Origin: Candidatus Falkowiibacteriota bacterium
GTDB taxonomy: Bacteria > Patescibacteriota > Patescibacteriia > JACRDY01
Length of the DNA stretch: 33,494 nucleotides
Direction: 5' to 3'
Assembly: GCA_016218485.1 (NCBI GenBank)
Contig: JACRDY010000034.1
Location: 1-33,494, forward strand
In this document: positions 16,901-25,594 of the stretch, in pieces
Position numbering within the stretch: the stretch's first letter is position 1
Layout: each line of letters begins with the position of its first letter
The notes under the pieces: generated by a model
Seen by the model: the letters and a program-made list of their open reading frames with translations, nothing else
Told to the model about the DNA's origin: nothing
The model's database searches: none
Program-made: the position numbers and the translations under genes

Positions 16901-18421
16901 AGTTTGTTCAACGCCGGCGATGGTCTGCGGGTCAATCGGAGTAATACCGGTAATCAGCTGACGATTGCCGGCAGTAACGCGCTCTACGGTAACGGCGGAT
17001 ATCAGCTGGACAACGTGAATACGACGCCGCAGTATCAGATTACGGCCAAGAATAGTCGCTGGGGGTCAGACGGGACCGATGGCTATGCGTTGGATGACTA
17101 CTGGCGGCGCGGGCCATTTGACAGCGCCAGCAGCGGCGCGCAGCCGGCTAATACGTGTCTCCTGGATCCCGGGAAGCGGATTACCGATCTGAATAACCAA
17201 CGAATTGATTATGTCTCGTGGCTGGGTCTCGGTAATCCGCCAGCGCCGGCAGTCAGTAAAATTGATAACCGGACGTTCGTCTCCGACATCACCGGTGTGG
17301 CGCTGAATCCGACTGTTCTCTTGGCTGCGCTGGATCAGACGACAGAGATCGTCAGCACCCAGACTTGGCAGCTCTTTGAATTTGATGTCCCCAGCACGGT
17401 GATTTGGCAAGCGGCCACTGATTGTCAGACGCAGCAGCTGGTGGTCAATGCGGTGAGTGGTACCTTTTTCGGTCAGTATGCCGCGCTCGGGAGATTAAAA
17501 GAGAATACTCATTACCGTTTGCAGATTACGTTTACTAATCACCTCGCTGCCAGTGTGGCTAATTTTCCTTTCTTTACCGGTAATGGCGTGGTACCGTCGG
17601 GGCAGTCATGGCTGCAGGTGGGCTCCGGTGATATTTATTCCAACGAAGGCGTGAGCCTGACCGTGCCGCCGGAGGCGACGAACGCCTATAACGCGGCGTA
17701 CTGCGTTGCCGTGCCGGCCGGCGGAACTCTGGAGGCGACGTTTAAGCAATTACCCAATGATGAATTTAGCCGCTGCCAACAGGCTGATGCCGCGCCACTG
17801 ACGCGTCCGGCCCAGAATAACGGCTACTCCAGCGCTCACTTTGGTTTGTTTGATGTCAATAAAATTATCAGCCAGGCTAATGTCACCGGCTGTACCTTTA
17901 CCAATCAGAGTATGAATTTGGGCGGCCGAATTTACTACTGCAACGGTAACGCCACCATCGGTAACCTGGTACTGACGAGCCAAGCCGGCGCTCGCGGTAA
18001 CGGTCTAATCATCGTTACCGGCAGTCTGTCGGTGGTGGGGGACGTGACTTACGATGATGCCGCCGGGGTGACGGATATTACCCAGATTCCATCGCTCGGC
18101 GTGGTGGCGCTGGCCACCGAGAGCGGCGGTGGGGACATTAATATTGATCCGAGCGTTGAGCGGCTCGCGGGGGCGTACTACGCTGACAACGTCATTGATA
18201 CCTGTGTGCCTGGGCTCGCGCCGGGAGCGGCGACCTGCGCTGATGCGGCCTTGACCGTACAGGGACTGCTGACCGCCTATGACCTTTTATTTAACCGTAC
18301 GTCTGCCGAAGACCCTGACACTCCGGCAGAAAAAATAGTCTATGATGGCAGAATTTTGGCCAATATTCCGCCGGGAATGTCTAATTTACTCAAAAACCTG
18401 CCCTGGTGGAGCGCTCAATAG
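13940..18421 (+). CDS. Large secreted right-handed beta-helix protein
   Basis: 1493 aa; N-terminal signal/TM segment FWVFLSCLLILLGGIFFWQSAAQAG; many pectate-lyase-like coils (e.g. ITDSEISHNGGDGIRI, ISGNTISSNATNGLGL). Confidence 0.88.
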   Translation: MMYRVRQHRFWVFLSCLLILLGGIFFWQSAAQAGWRAVDFGWVNGPRVAWAPDECFPTTDAEGQPVPAVWQCYYGWLNNTTRQTIWGSSVDHQLTIDDSDPRPKVVVGQWVIEDSMTLLIHTANLYFHHSDDTRGRLSAAELFASSSATVNALCADLVSGCTFQAQQNNVLPWSGVYFDDLTSGTFDRVNILGAVIGLTTYKSIDMEMRNSLIDGQGTGTIGAKIIANYHWVNGSHRTNNTRLINTVITNNTSHGVWLEGRGAFNSAQLTARITDSEISHNGGDGIRIIASNATDAVRPVIDGVSIHDNENGIYTEEGTYAYNTALMLIKNSRIENNRRLAMQIFPGVFLGSGSAANILNGNATAVSGSGNSRNVIRLLKLTGATPYVPPSAPSWYVTSYYPGYYSGGYRDPKAYEWYGQTTESPEALQAPVVVVGDTVSLAGGMSLKIYPSALLKINGGKSITANLAQLSLLGTLSATPIDPNTDGPGEVVLTSIMNTRAGSSTWAESALNSNPWAGISLTGQASGSGGTIIQRARIENAVVDVAINSAAAASTFTITQSVITAAQQDGIRVNSGLQGSSPAEVNLMLTSNVITANGGMGLSLTSSPGRIQGTISGNTISSNATNGLGLAATQSNSRLTPTISDNSIVSNTQAGVYVSESGYPLTVVGMAVVRNYIGGNRGMALQIPPVLSLGRTDNNTANTIIGNGPDGLAGPRTPDVIRVLGGTVSQSGAYQVDWGYNAAPQKLTFLVIGTVQFQGVGSTTNILNIGPNTIFQFYPNMKLGLQPMSQLLVNGSEGQEVVFTDLSDSSSWVNGTTSWAVLGTPQSGRWDGIISEHYVNLTMRSAVVRLADTGLTLQKNSSYTLDHVTSSDNVIDGLWLNRFNISGSDSSALTATVSNSAFANNGRYGILMDSSGRGSLIATLTNITASHNSNDGWHINPHDAAMQLMLNASPAGSVWNQFLENGGDGIDYTGRTGSETISLNNLKSLFNAGDGLRVNRSNTGNQLTIAGSNALYGNGGYQLDNVNTTPQYQITAKNSRWGSDGTDGYALDDYWRRGPFDSASSGAQPANTCLLDPGKRITDLNNQRIDYVSWLGLGNPPAPAVSKIDNRTFVSDITGVALNPTVLLAALDQTTEIVSTQTWQLFEFDVPSTVIWQAATDCQTQQLVVNAVSGTFFGQYAALGRLKENTHYRLQITFTNHLAASVANFPFFTGNGVVPSGQSWLQVGSGDIYSNEGVSLTVPPEATNAYNAAYCVAVPAGGTLEATFKQLPNDEFSRCQQADAAPLTRPAQNNGYSSAHFGLFDVNKIISQANVTGCTFTNQSMNLGGRIYYCNGNATIGNLVLTSQAGARGNGLIIVTGSLSVVGDVTYDDAAGVTDITQIPSLGVVALATESGGGDINIDPSVERLAGAYYADNVIDTCVPGLAPGAATCADAALTVQGLLTAYDLLFNRTSAEDPDTPAEKIVYDGRILANIPPGMSNLLKNLPWWSAQ

Positions 18422-18430
18422 TGTTTTGGT

Positions 18431-18460
18431 TTGTCAATAATCCTGAAAATTTGCTATAAT
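18431..18460 (+). promoter_or_regulatory. Sigma70-like promoter for the pil cluster
   Basis: TTGTCA (18431-18436), 18-nt spacer, TATAAT (18455-18460). Confidence 0.65.
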
Positions 18461-18529
18461 AGAGCCAGTTTAAGATAAAAATAAAAAGACTGCGGTCAGC
18501 GTTTGAACGTTCTCGCGGTGGGAATTTAT

Positions 18530-19591
18530 ATGCGGTTATTTTCAAAGACAGAGACGAGTTATGTGGGCGTGGATATTGGCCGGAATAACATTAAAATTGT
18601 TGAACTAGAGAATTACAAAGGCAGACCGAAATTGGTAACCTATGGCTTCACCGATATCATCGACAAGGGGGGAGAAGAGCTGATTGATCGGGCCGAGGTG
18701 GTGGCTAGCGCTCTGGCCGAAGTTATCCGTCGGGCCAAAGTGCGTTCGCGCCAAGTGGTGGCGGCGCTGCCGGTGTCCGCTATTTTTACTTCTATTATCA
18801 GTCTGACCGACCTCAAGCCGGGCGACAGCCGGGCGCTGGAAGAGGCCATCCGCGCGAAAGCCAAGAAAGTCATTCCCTTACCACTGGAAGAAATGATTCT
18901 ATACCACAACAGGCTCGAGACTACCAGCGAGCCGCTGGACGGTCAGACGACCGTTAGTCGGTTTCTTCTGACCGCGGCGCCCAAACAACTCGTCAAAAAA
19001 TATTTGGAGCTGTTTAACCAAGTTAATCTCTCTATTGTCAGTCTCGAGACCGAGAGTTTCGCGCTGTCGCGCTGCCTGGTGGGCAATGACCAGTCCGCGG
19101 TGATGCTGGTTGACCTAGGTGAATCAACGACCAACATTTCGGTCATCAAGCATTCCGTGCCGATTCTCAATCGGAGTATTGACTTGGCCGGTCGTGATTT
19201 TACCGCCGCTTTCGCCGCCGGACTGCAGCTGGACGTGACAGCGGCGGAACGGTTCAAGCGTGATTTGAGCCAGCTCGGATCTGAAGGCGCGGTGACGACC
19301 CTGGCTGAACCCTTGAGTAATCTGGTGCACGAGATCAATTACTGTTTCGGTCTCTACAATCAGGAGAAGCATCCGGAAGCCGAAGCGATAGAGAAAGTTA
19401 TTTTGACCGGCGGTTCGGCGGCGCTGCCCGGGCTTGATCAGTATTTAACTAGTCAGTTGAAAATCAGAGTATTTTTGGGTGACCCGTGGGCGCGCGTCAT
19501 GTATCCAGAAGAGCTCAAATCCAGCCTTGATCAGATCGGGCCGAGAATGTCTATCGCTGTTGGCTTGGCCATGCGCGAGATCGTTTCATAA
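18530..19591 (+). CDS. pilM: Type IV pilus assembly ATPase-like protein PilM
   Basis: MRLFSKTETSYVGVDIGRNNIKIVELE; actin-like ATPase motifs MLVDLGESTTNISV and ILTGGSAALPGL. Confidence 0.9.
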   Translation: MRLFSKTETSYVGVDIGRNNIKIVELENYKGRPKLVTYGFTDIIDKGGEELIDRAEVVASALAEVIRRAKVRSRQVVAALPVSAIFTSIISLTDLKPGDSRALEEAIRAKAKKVIPLPLEEMILYHNRLETTSEPLDGQTTVSRFLLTAAPKQLVKKYLELFNQVNLSIVSLETESFALSRCLVGNDQSAVMLVDLGESTTNISVIKHSVPILNRSIDLAGRDFTAAFAAGLQLDVTAAERFKRDLSQLGSEGAVTTLAEPLSNLVHEINYCFGLYNQEKHPEAEAIEKVILTGGSAALPGLDQYLTSQLKIRVFLGDPWARVMYPEELKSSLDQIGPRMSIAVGLAMREIVS

Positions 19592-19605
19592 GTCGAGAAC
19601 CCACT

Positions 19606-19660
19606 AGTTGAAAGTTATAAAGTTAAAAGTTCTGCACTTTCAACTTTATAACTTTCAACT
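19606..19660. repeat. Intergenic inverted repeat (25-bp arms)
   Basis: 19606-19630 pairs with 19636-19660, 24/25 by my count. Confidence 0.85.
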
Positions 19661-19671
19661 ATGACTCCTTA

Positions 19672-19726
19672 TTTTTCACACGGTTCGCTCAAAATTAGCT
19701 TAATTTCGTTACAAAATTATTTTTTG
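19672..19726. repeat. Fragment (right-arm-like) of the 161-bp hairpin element family
   Basis: TTCGCTCAAAATT...TAATTTCGTTACaAA resembles the right arm of 21309-21469 (TTCGCTCAAAATT...TAATTTCGTCACGAA). Confidence 0.6.
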
Positions 19727-19748
19727 AGATGAGTTCTAGTCTTTCTCT

Positions 19749-20696
19749 ATGATGGATTCCATTAATTTATTGCCAGAAGATCTCCGTTCCAAAGAACTTG
19801 AGAAAAAACCGATGAACACCGGAGCGCCGTTGCGCTATACCGATCCGGCTCGTCCGCCGAGACTCGACTCGCCTCGATTCGGCGAAGCGGGCGAAGCGGG
19901 CCCGCCGCAAACGTCGGTCGCTGCCGGCCGATCGTGGTGGCGGCGGTTGTTTGGTCATCACGCCAGTGTGTCACGGCCGAGCGTCAAGCCGGTAGTCACG
20001 CCACCGCTCAAGGGTAATGGTAACGGTTCACTCCAGGGTATGCATCTGCCGAGCGGTAGTAACGGTAATGGCGCTAGCCTGTCAATCAAGAATAATGTCG
20101 CAGTTGATTTGGCCGCTGACAAAACCATTCTTTTTTCTTGGGTTGATTTCTACTATCGGCTGAAGGTGGCGATTGTCAGCCTGGTGCTCGTGCTGGTGGT
20201 CTTGGTTGGTATTTACTTAATTATTTTTCGCTGGCCGACGCCGCTCCAAACCGATGAAGCGGCGGTCAGCCGGGAGATCGGGCAATTAAAGTCGCAGTTG
20301 AGCGAATTTGAAAAAAAGAAACAGACCATTGCCATACTTGATCGCCGGCTGGCGAGCATCAACCAGCTCCTGGAGCAGCATTTATTCTGGACGAAATTTT
20401 TTGATTTACTGGAACAGAATACCATTGACTCGGTCTACTATACCAATCTGAATGTTGATGAGAGCGGGCAGATTATTCTTTCAGCCACGGCTAATAATTA
20501 TGCTGGCGTCGCGGCTCAGATTGCCGTCTGGCAAGCTCGTCCGGAAATAACTAAGGTTGATTTTTCTCGAGCGGCGCTGCGGCAAACAGTCGCTGTGCCG
20601 GGCGCGCCTGCAGCCGCTGAGACTTCGGCGGTTAATTTTGAGCTATTTTTGACGCTGCAAAAAGATTTTTTGAACCCCACGTATGGACAAGATTAA
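19749..20696 (+). CDS. pilN: PilN-like type IV pilus inner-membrane protein
   Basis: SINLLPEDLR N-terminus, single TM VAIVSLVLVLVVLVGIYLIIF, coiled coil; position between pilM and pilO. Confidence 0.85.
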   Translation: MMDSINLLPEDLRSKELEKKPMNTGAPLRYTDPARPPRLDSPRFGEAGEAGPPQTSVAAGRSWWRRLFGHHASVSRPSVKPVVTPPLKGNGNGSLQGMHLPSGSNGNGASLSIKNNVAVDLAADKTILFSWVDFYYRLKVAIVSLVLVLVVLVGIYLIIFRWPTPLQTDEAAVSREIGQLKSQLSEFEKKKQTIAILDRRLASINQLLEQHLFWTKFFDLLEQNTIDSVYYTNLNVDESGQIILSATANNYAGVAAQIAVWQARPEITKVDFSRAALRQTVAVPGAPAAAETSAVNFELFLTLQKDFLNPTYGQD

Positions 20697-21300
20697 GAAC
20701 AATGACTACGTGATGCGTGAAGAGCGGGCGATTCTCTTTTACTTGCACCGGTATTTGTACTGGCTGCTGCTGCTGACGCTGACCGTGCTGGTTTTGATTT
20801 TTTATTTCTTCATCATTTCGCCGCAGCTTAGTAAGAGCGACGTTCTAAGCTATTTTAATTATAAAAATGAAGTCGAGCAGCTCGATTACCTCAAGCACCA
20901 GAAGAATGAGGTGGAGAATATTATTAATGATTTTGATCAGTTTTCACAGACTGACCTTGGGTTGCTGGAGCAGATTCTCCCGAGTCAAGAAGCTATTCCC
21001 GATCTGATCGTGCAGCTTGACCATTTCACTACAGAGAGTGGTTTGATTTTGAGCTCGTTCAGTGTTAACCAAGAGTTGCCCGTTCGTGAGCGTTCTGGCG
21101 CGGGCGCTCCGGCCAGCGGTCTGGAGATTAAAAAACTAGATATCAGTCTCCACCTGATGGGCGGCAGCTACCAGCAGCTCAAGCAGTTTGTTCATCTGCT
21201 GGAGACGAATATGCGTCTGATGGATATTACTTCATTCGGTTTTTCCGCGGAGCCGGGGCGAGGGTTCGTGGTCAATGTGGTAACCTATTTTTATACGTAA
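20683..21300 (+). CDS. pilO: PilO-like type IV pilus protein
   Basis: N-terminal TM, coiled coil, PilO-like domain; overlaps the pilN stop. Confidence 0.8.
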   Translation: MDKIKNNDYVMREERAILFYLHRYLYWLLLLTLTVLVLIFYFFIISPQLSKSDVLSYFNYKNEVEQLDYLKHQKNEVENIINDFDQFSQTDLGLLEQILPSQEAIPDLIVQLDHFTTESGLILSSFSVNQELPVRERSGAGAPASGLEIKKLDISLHLMGGSYQQLKQFVHLLETNMRLMDITSFGFSAEPGRGFVVNVVTYFYT

Positions 21301-21308
21301 TTCCCTAT

Positions 21309-21469
21309 AGACCTCTTGCACAATAATATGTTCTCCTGCAATTCCAGAATTTTGGCTGCAAATGATTCAGGCTTCGTCAACGTATACTGCGTATATGCTT
21401 CCTCAGCCTTCATCATTTTCGCTCAAAATTCTGTAATTTCGTCACGAACTATTATTATGCAAAAAGTCT
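21309..21469. repeat. 161-bp hairpin element E1
   Basis: Extended inverted repeat AGAC...GTCT with tip GTATAC-TGC-GTATAT; aligns gaplessly with E2 (27458-27618). Ends just before the ATG at 21471. Confidence 0.85.
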
Positions 21470-21470
21470 T

Positions 21471-21815
21471 ATGTTAACCCAGAAAAAAATACGAAGCCGG
21501 CGAGACGTTACGCTCTTGACAGTGATGGTCTGCTCATTGGCCATCAGCGCTTATTTAGTCTATGTTAATGTTCATTACTTTGTGGCGCGGACTAAGGCGA
21601 ATCAACGCACCTTTGATCCGACGATGATGGCCAGAGTGACGCAGACGGAGACTAATTACAAAAATGTGGAGTGGCAGGTGCTCGGCTCTCACCTGAACGT
21701 GCTGACGACGGTGCAGCAGCTCGGCCTTGAGCAGCGGGTCAATCCGTTAACGGTAGATAGTCAATTGCGCGGACGCCCCACGGTCTTTACCCGAGTCAAC
21801 GGACAAGATTTATGA
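21471..21815 (+). CDS. Small single-TM protein in the pil operon
   Basis: 114 aa, TM segment VTLLTVMVCSLAISAYLVYV; between pilO and pilB with a 4-nt overlap into the next ORF. Confidence 0.7.
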   Translation: MLTQKKIRSRRDVTLLTVMVCSLAISAYLVYVNVHYFVARTKANQRTFDPTMMARVTQTETNYKNVEWQVLGSHLNVLTTVQQLGLEQRVNPLTVDSQLRGRPTVFTRVNGQDL

Positions 21816-23569
21816 GCGTTAATTTTAATGGTTTTGAAAAAATTCGTGATGCGCTCCAGGCGCGCGGTTTGATCAGCCCGGAGCTGGCTAGTCAAATCAC
21901 CAAACGGTCGTTTGCCACCAGCGATGTATTTTTTTCGTTTCTCCTCAAAGGCAGTGAACAGCGCGAAGATGATCTCTACCGCGCCATTGCCGAGGTGATC
22001 GTTTTTCCCTACCTTGATCTGCGGGGAGAGAAGGTGGCGGCTGATGTTCTGGAGACGATACCGTTCACCGTGGCGCAGAATTATAAGATTGTGGCTTTCA
22101 AAAAAACCGGCGCGGAGGTGCACGTCGGACTGGTGGATCCGTATGACTTCCAGGCGATTGAGGCGATTGAATTTTTGATTAAGCAGAAGAAGCTAAAGGT
22201 CAAGTATTACTTAATCACCCCGACGGTTTACCAGGAATTACTGCGGCAGTATTCCGACTTTACCAAAGAAGTGGAAGAAGCGCTGGCTGAAGTGCAATTG
22301 GAGGACGAAGCCAGCGGCGAGACGCGAGACCGAGAACAGGCGGAGCAGCAGTTTGATTTTGACACCATGCTGTCGCAAGCGCCGGTGTCCAAGATTGTTT
22401 CGGAAATTGTCAAGCAGGGCGTGGTCAGTCGCGCTTCTGACATTCACATTGAGCCGGTGCCGGAGGGCAGCCGCATCCGCTATCGTGTGGATGGCGTGCT
22501 GCGTACGGCATTAACCCTGCCCGCATACATTCATTCTTCATTAATTTCCCGTATCAAGGTGCTGGCCAATTTGAAACTGGATGAGACGCGGATTCCCCAG
22601 GATGGGCGCATCACCCTGAAGGTGGATCAGCGTAAAATTGATTTCCGTGTTTCCACTATGCCGCTCCTGGATAACGAGAAGGCGGTGCTGCGTATTCTCC
22701 AGAGCTCGGATGAGGTGCCGAGCCTGGAAGAGCTCGGTTTCCACCAGTACCACATTGATATGATCCGCCAGAATATTCAGCAGCCGCACGGGCTTTTCCT
22801 TGTCAGCGGTCCTACCGGATCCGGTAAATCCACGACGCTCTATACCGTTCTCAATATTTTGAATAATGATGGCGTCAATATCGTTACCCTGGAAGATCCG
22901 ATAGAGTTTTATTTACCCGGTGTCAATCAATCGCAGATTAAACCGGAGGTCGCGTTTGACTTTGCCTCCGGGCTCCGTTCCATTCTGCGTCAGGACCCCA
23001 ATATTATTATGGTCGGTGAAATTCGGGACGGTCAGACGGCGGAGATGGCGATTCACGCCGGCTTGACCGGTCACCTGATTTTTTCTACCATTCACACCAA
23101 TAACGCCATCGGCGTGGTGCCGCGGCTAGTGGATATGGGCGTCGAGCCGTTTCTCCTCGCTTCCACGCTCAATATTATTATCGCGCAGCGGCTGACGAGA
23201 AAAATTTGCACTGCTTGTAAAGCGGTGGCGACCATTCCTGATTATCTGCTCAAAAAAATTCAAACAGAACTTCAGGATGTTGATCCAGCGATTGTTCCGG
23301 ACAATGTTGATCTGAAAAAATTAGTCTTTTATCGCGGCGCCGGCTGTGACCGGTGTGGGCAGACCGGTTATCAGGGGCGGCTGGCGATCGCGGAAGCGCT
23401 GGCCGTGACGACCAACCTGCAACGGCTAATCGTTTCTGGTTACAACGTTGATGAAGTGAAGAAAGAACGTACCAACCAAAAAATGCTGACCCTGTTTCAG
23501 GACGGTTTGCTGCGCGCTCTGGAAGGCATGACTACGTTGGATGAAGTACTGCGCGTGGTGGAGGAGTAG
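21812..23569 (+). CDS. pilB: Type IV pilus assembly ATPase PilB/GspE
   Basis: Walker A GPTGSGKSTTLY, EDPIE, Walker B IIMVGEIRD, GLTGHLIFSTIHTNNA, CxxC zinc motifs. Confidence 0.96.
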   Translation: MSVNFNGFEKIRDALQARGLISPELASQITKRSFATSDVFFSFLLKGSEQREDDLYRAIAEVIVFPYLDLRGEKVAADVLETIPFTVAQNYKIVAFKKTGAEVHVGLVDPYDFQAIEAIEFLIKQKKLKVKYYLITPTVYQELLRQYSDFTKEVEEALAEVQLEDEASGETRDREQAEQQFDFDTMLSQAPVSKIVSEIVKQGVVSRASDIHIEPVPEGSRIRYRVDGVLRTALTLPAYIHSSLISRIKVLANLKLDETRIPQDGRITLKVDQRKIDFRVSTMPLLDNEKAVLRILQSSDEVPSLEELGFHQYHIDMIRQNIQQPHGLFLVSGPTGSGKSTTLYTVLNILNNDGVNIVTLEDPIEFYLPGVNQSQIKPEVAFDFASGLRSILRQDPNIIMVGEIRDGQTAEMAIHAGLTGHLIFSTIHTNNAIGVVPRLVDMGVEPFLLASTLNIIIAQRLTRKICTACKAVATIPDYLLKKIQTELQDVDPAIVPDNVDLKKLVFYRGAGCDRCGQTGYQGRLAIAEALAVTTNLQRLIVSGYNVDEVKKERTNQKMLTLFQDGLLRALEGMTTLDEVLRVVEE

Positions 23570-23669
23570 TTTGTTAGTTTCTAAGTTTGTTAGTTTTTTA
23601 GTTTATAAGTTTGAATTACCAAATTTTAAATTTTAAATTTAAAGTTCCAAATCCCAATGGCTGGAAGTT

Positions 23670-23780
23670 CAAAGTTCAAAATCCAAAGTTCAAATCAATG
23701 CCCAATGACAAAGTTCAAAGGGGGCGTTGATTTGACATTAGGCATTTGAACTTGATTTGAACTTTTGATTTTGAACTTTG
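23670..23780. repeat. Intergenic inverted repeat (29-bp arms)
   Basis: CAAAGTTCAAAATCCAAAGTTCAAATCAA (23670-23698) pairs with 23752-23780, one mismatch; flanked by related AT-rich words. Confidence 0.85.
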
Positions 23781-23838
23781 GCATTCCCCAAATACCGCAT
23801 CTTGAATCTTAAATTCTAAATCTTAAATCCTACTCTCT

Positions 23839-24237
23839 ATGTCTGGTAATACCAAACAAACAATTCTCTTGGTGGAGGACGATGCTTTTTTGGCTGGCAT
23901 GTATAAAACAAAATTTGAAATGGAGGGGTTTGCTGTCGTCACCGCTGATGACGGCTTAAAAGGTTTTCAGTTGGCCAAAGATAAAAAACCGGATGTTATC
24001 CTTTTGGATATTCTCTTACCAAAAATGGACGGCTTTGAGGTGCTGGATAAAATTCGGGCGAGCAAAGACACCAGCGCCATTCCCGTGATCTTATTGACGA
24101 ACCTTGGCCAGAAAGAAGATGTTAAAAAGGGTTTGGAGCGGGGCGCTAACGGCTACCTGATCAAGGCGCATTTCATGCCATCGGAAGTCGTCCAGAAAAT
24201 TAAGAGTGTCTTGGCCGGCAATATTGCCGCGGAGTAG
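23839..24237 (+). CDS. CheY-like response regulator (receiver only)
   Basis: TILLVEDDAFLAGMYKTKFEMEGF, DVILLDILLPKMDGFEVL, PVILLTNLG; no output domain. Confidence 0.93.
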   Translation: MSGNTKQTILLVEDDAFLAGMYKTKFEMEGFAVVTADDGLKGFQLAKDKKPDVILLDILLPKMDGFEVLDKIRASKDTSAIPVILLTNLGQKEDVKKGLERGANGYLIKAHFMPSEVVQKIKSVLAGNIAAE

Positions 24238-24243
24238 GGCTCT

Positions 24244-25443
24244 ATGCTCTTATTCAAATACAAAGTGGTGGATAGCAAGGGGGTGCCTTATAAAGGATTA
24301 GTGGAAGCCCTGACCGTTAAGGAGGCGCAGATGATGCTCGGCGCGCAGGGTTTTGAGGTACTGTCGCTCCATCCCACCGGCTACTGGCAGCAGCAGCTGG
24401 CTCGTCTGCAGCGGGTCTCGTCAAAGGATATGGTCATCCTATCGCGCCAATTGTCAATTCTAGTGGGCGCTGATTTGCCGCTGGTGGATGCGCTCAATAC
24501 TCTGTCGCGGCAAACGCAGAACGACCACCTCAAGGTGGTGGTGGCGCAAGTGGCCGACAAAGTGGAAGGCGGTAAGAAATTATCCGAGTCATTGGCGGAA
24601 CACCCGGCGATTTTTGACGATTTTTATATTAAACTGATTGAAACGGGTGAGCGCGTCGGTAAACTGGATGAAGTGCTTGAATATCTGGCGGTGGAACAGG
24701 AAAAGAACTATGATCTCCAGTCGCGGATCAAAGGCATGTTGATTTACCCGGCGTTTATTTTTTCTACCATGGTGGTGATTATTATTTTCATGCTGTCGTT
24801 CGTGATGCCGCGTATGCTCGGCATTCTCAAAGAGTCGGGGGTGGAGCTTCCCTTGAGCACGCGATTGCTGATCGGGGTCAGTAATTTTTTTCAAGTCTAT
24901 TGGTGGGCGGTGCTGTTTGGCGTGATTGGCTTCGGCGCGTTCTTTATCTGGTATATCAGTACGTCGACCGGACGCCGGCAGTGGGATCTCCTGAAATTAA
25001 ACTTTCCCGTGGTTGGCAAAATTATCCAGCAGGTCGCTATTGTTCGCTTCAGCAATAGTCTGTCGCTGCTCCTGCGCGGCGGTGTGGATATGGTTTCGTC
25101 GCTCAAGACCGTCTCCGGCGTTTTGGGCAGCTCGGAATACCAGCGACTGATGGTGCTGGCGATCCAGAGCGTGGAGGATGGTAATCTGCTAGCGAGCAGT
25201 CTTGCCAAAAGCCGCTACATTCCCTATATGGTGATTCAGATTATCCAGGTTGGTGAGAAGACCGGACGGATTGAGAAGTCCCTGGACAAGATCTCTACTT
25301 TTTACACGCGCGAAGTCAATAATACCATCGGCAGTCTGGTCAGTCTGATTGAGCCGGTGGTGATTATTGTCATGGGCGTGGGTGTGGGGGTGGTGGTCTC
25401 GGCTATGATTCTGCCGATGTACCGCCTGGCCGGCGGTCTGTAG
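24244..25443 (+). CDS. pilC: Type IV pilus platform protein PilC/GspF
   Basis: GspF domains, LSRQLSILVGADLPLVDAL, IQVGEKTGRIEKSLDKIS, and C-terminal TM VVIIVMGVGVGVVVSAMILPMYRL. Confidence 0.95.
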   Translation: MLLFKYKVVDSKGVPYKGLVEALTVKEAQMMLGAQGFEVLSLHPTGYWQQQLARLQRVSSKDMVILSRQLSILVGADLPLVDALNTLSRQTQNDHLKVVVAQVADKVEGGKKLSESLAEHPAIFDDFYIKLIETGERVGKLDEVLEYLAVEQEKNYDLQSRIKGMLIYPAFIFSTMVVIIIFMLSFVMPRMLGILKESGVELPLSTRLLIGVSNFFQVYWWAVLFGVIGFGAFFIWYISTSTGRRQWDLLKLNFPVVGKIIQQVAIVRFSNSLSLLLRGGVDMVSSLKTVSGVLGSSEYQRLMVLAIQSVEDGNLLASSLAKSRYIPYMVIQIIQVGEKTGRIEKSLDKISTFYTREVNNTIGSLVSLIEPVVIIVMGVGVGVVVSAMILPMYRLAGGL

Positions 25444-25594
25444 AATTCTGATATTATCCACACGGTTCATCGCCGCCAACCGTTAACCATGGTATACTAG
25501 GATAAAAGTCGCTTGTCTTTTAATAATTCATAACCTGTCATTCTTTACGTTACGGTCTAGAGGTAAGGTAAGGGATACAGGGGAGCTTAAAACC

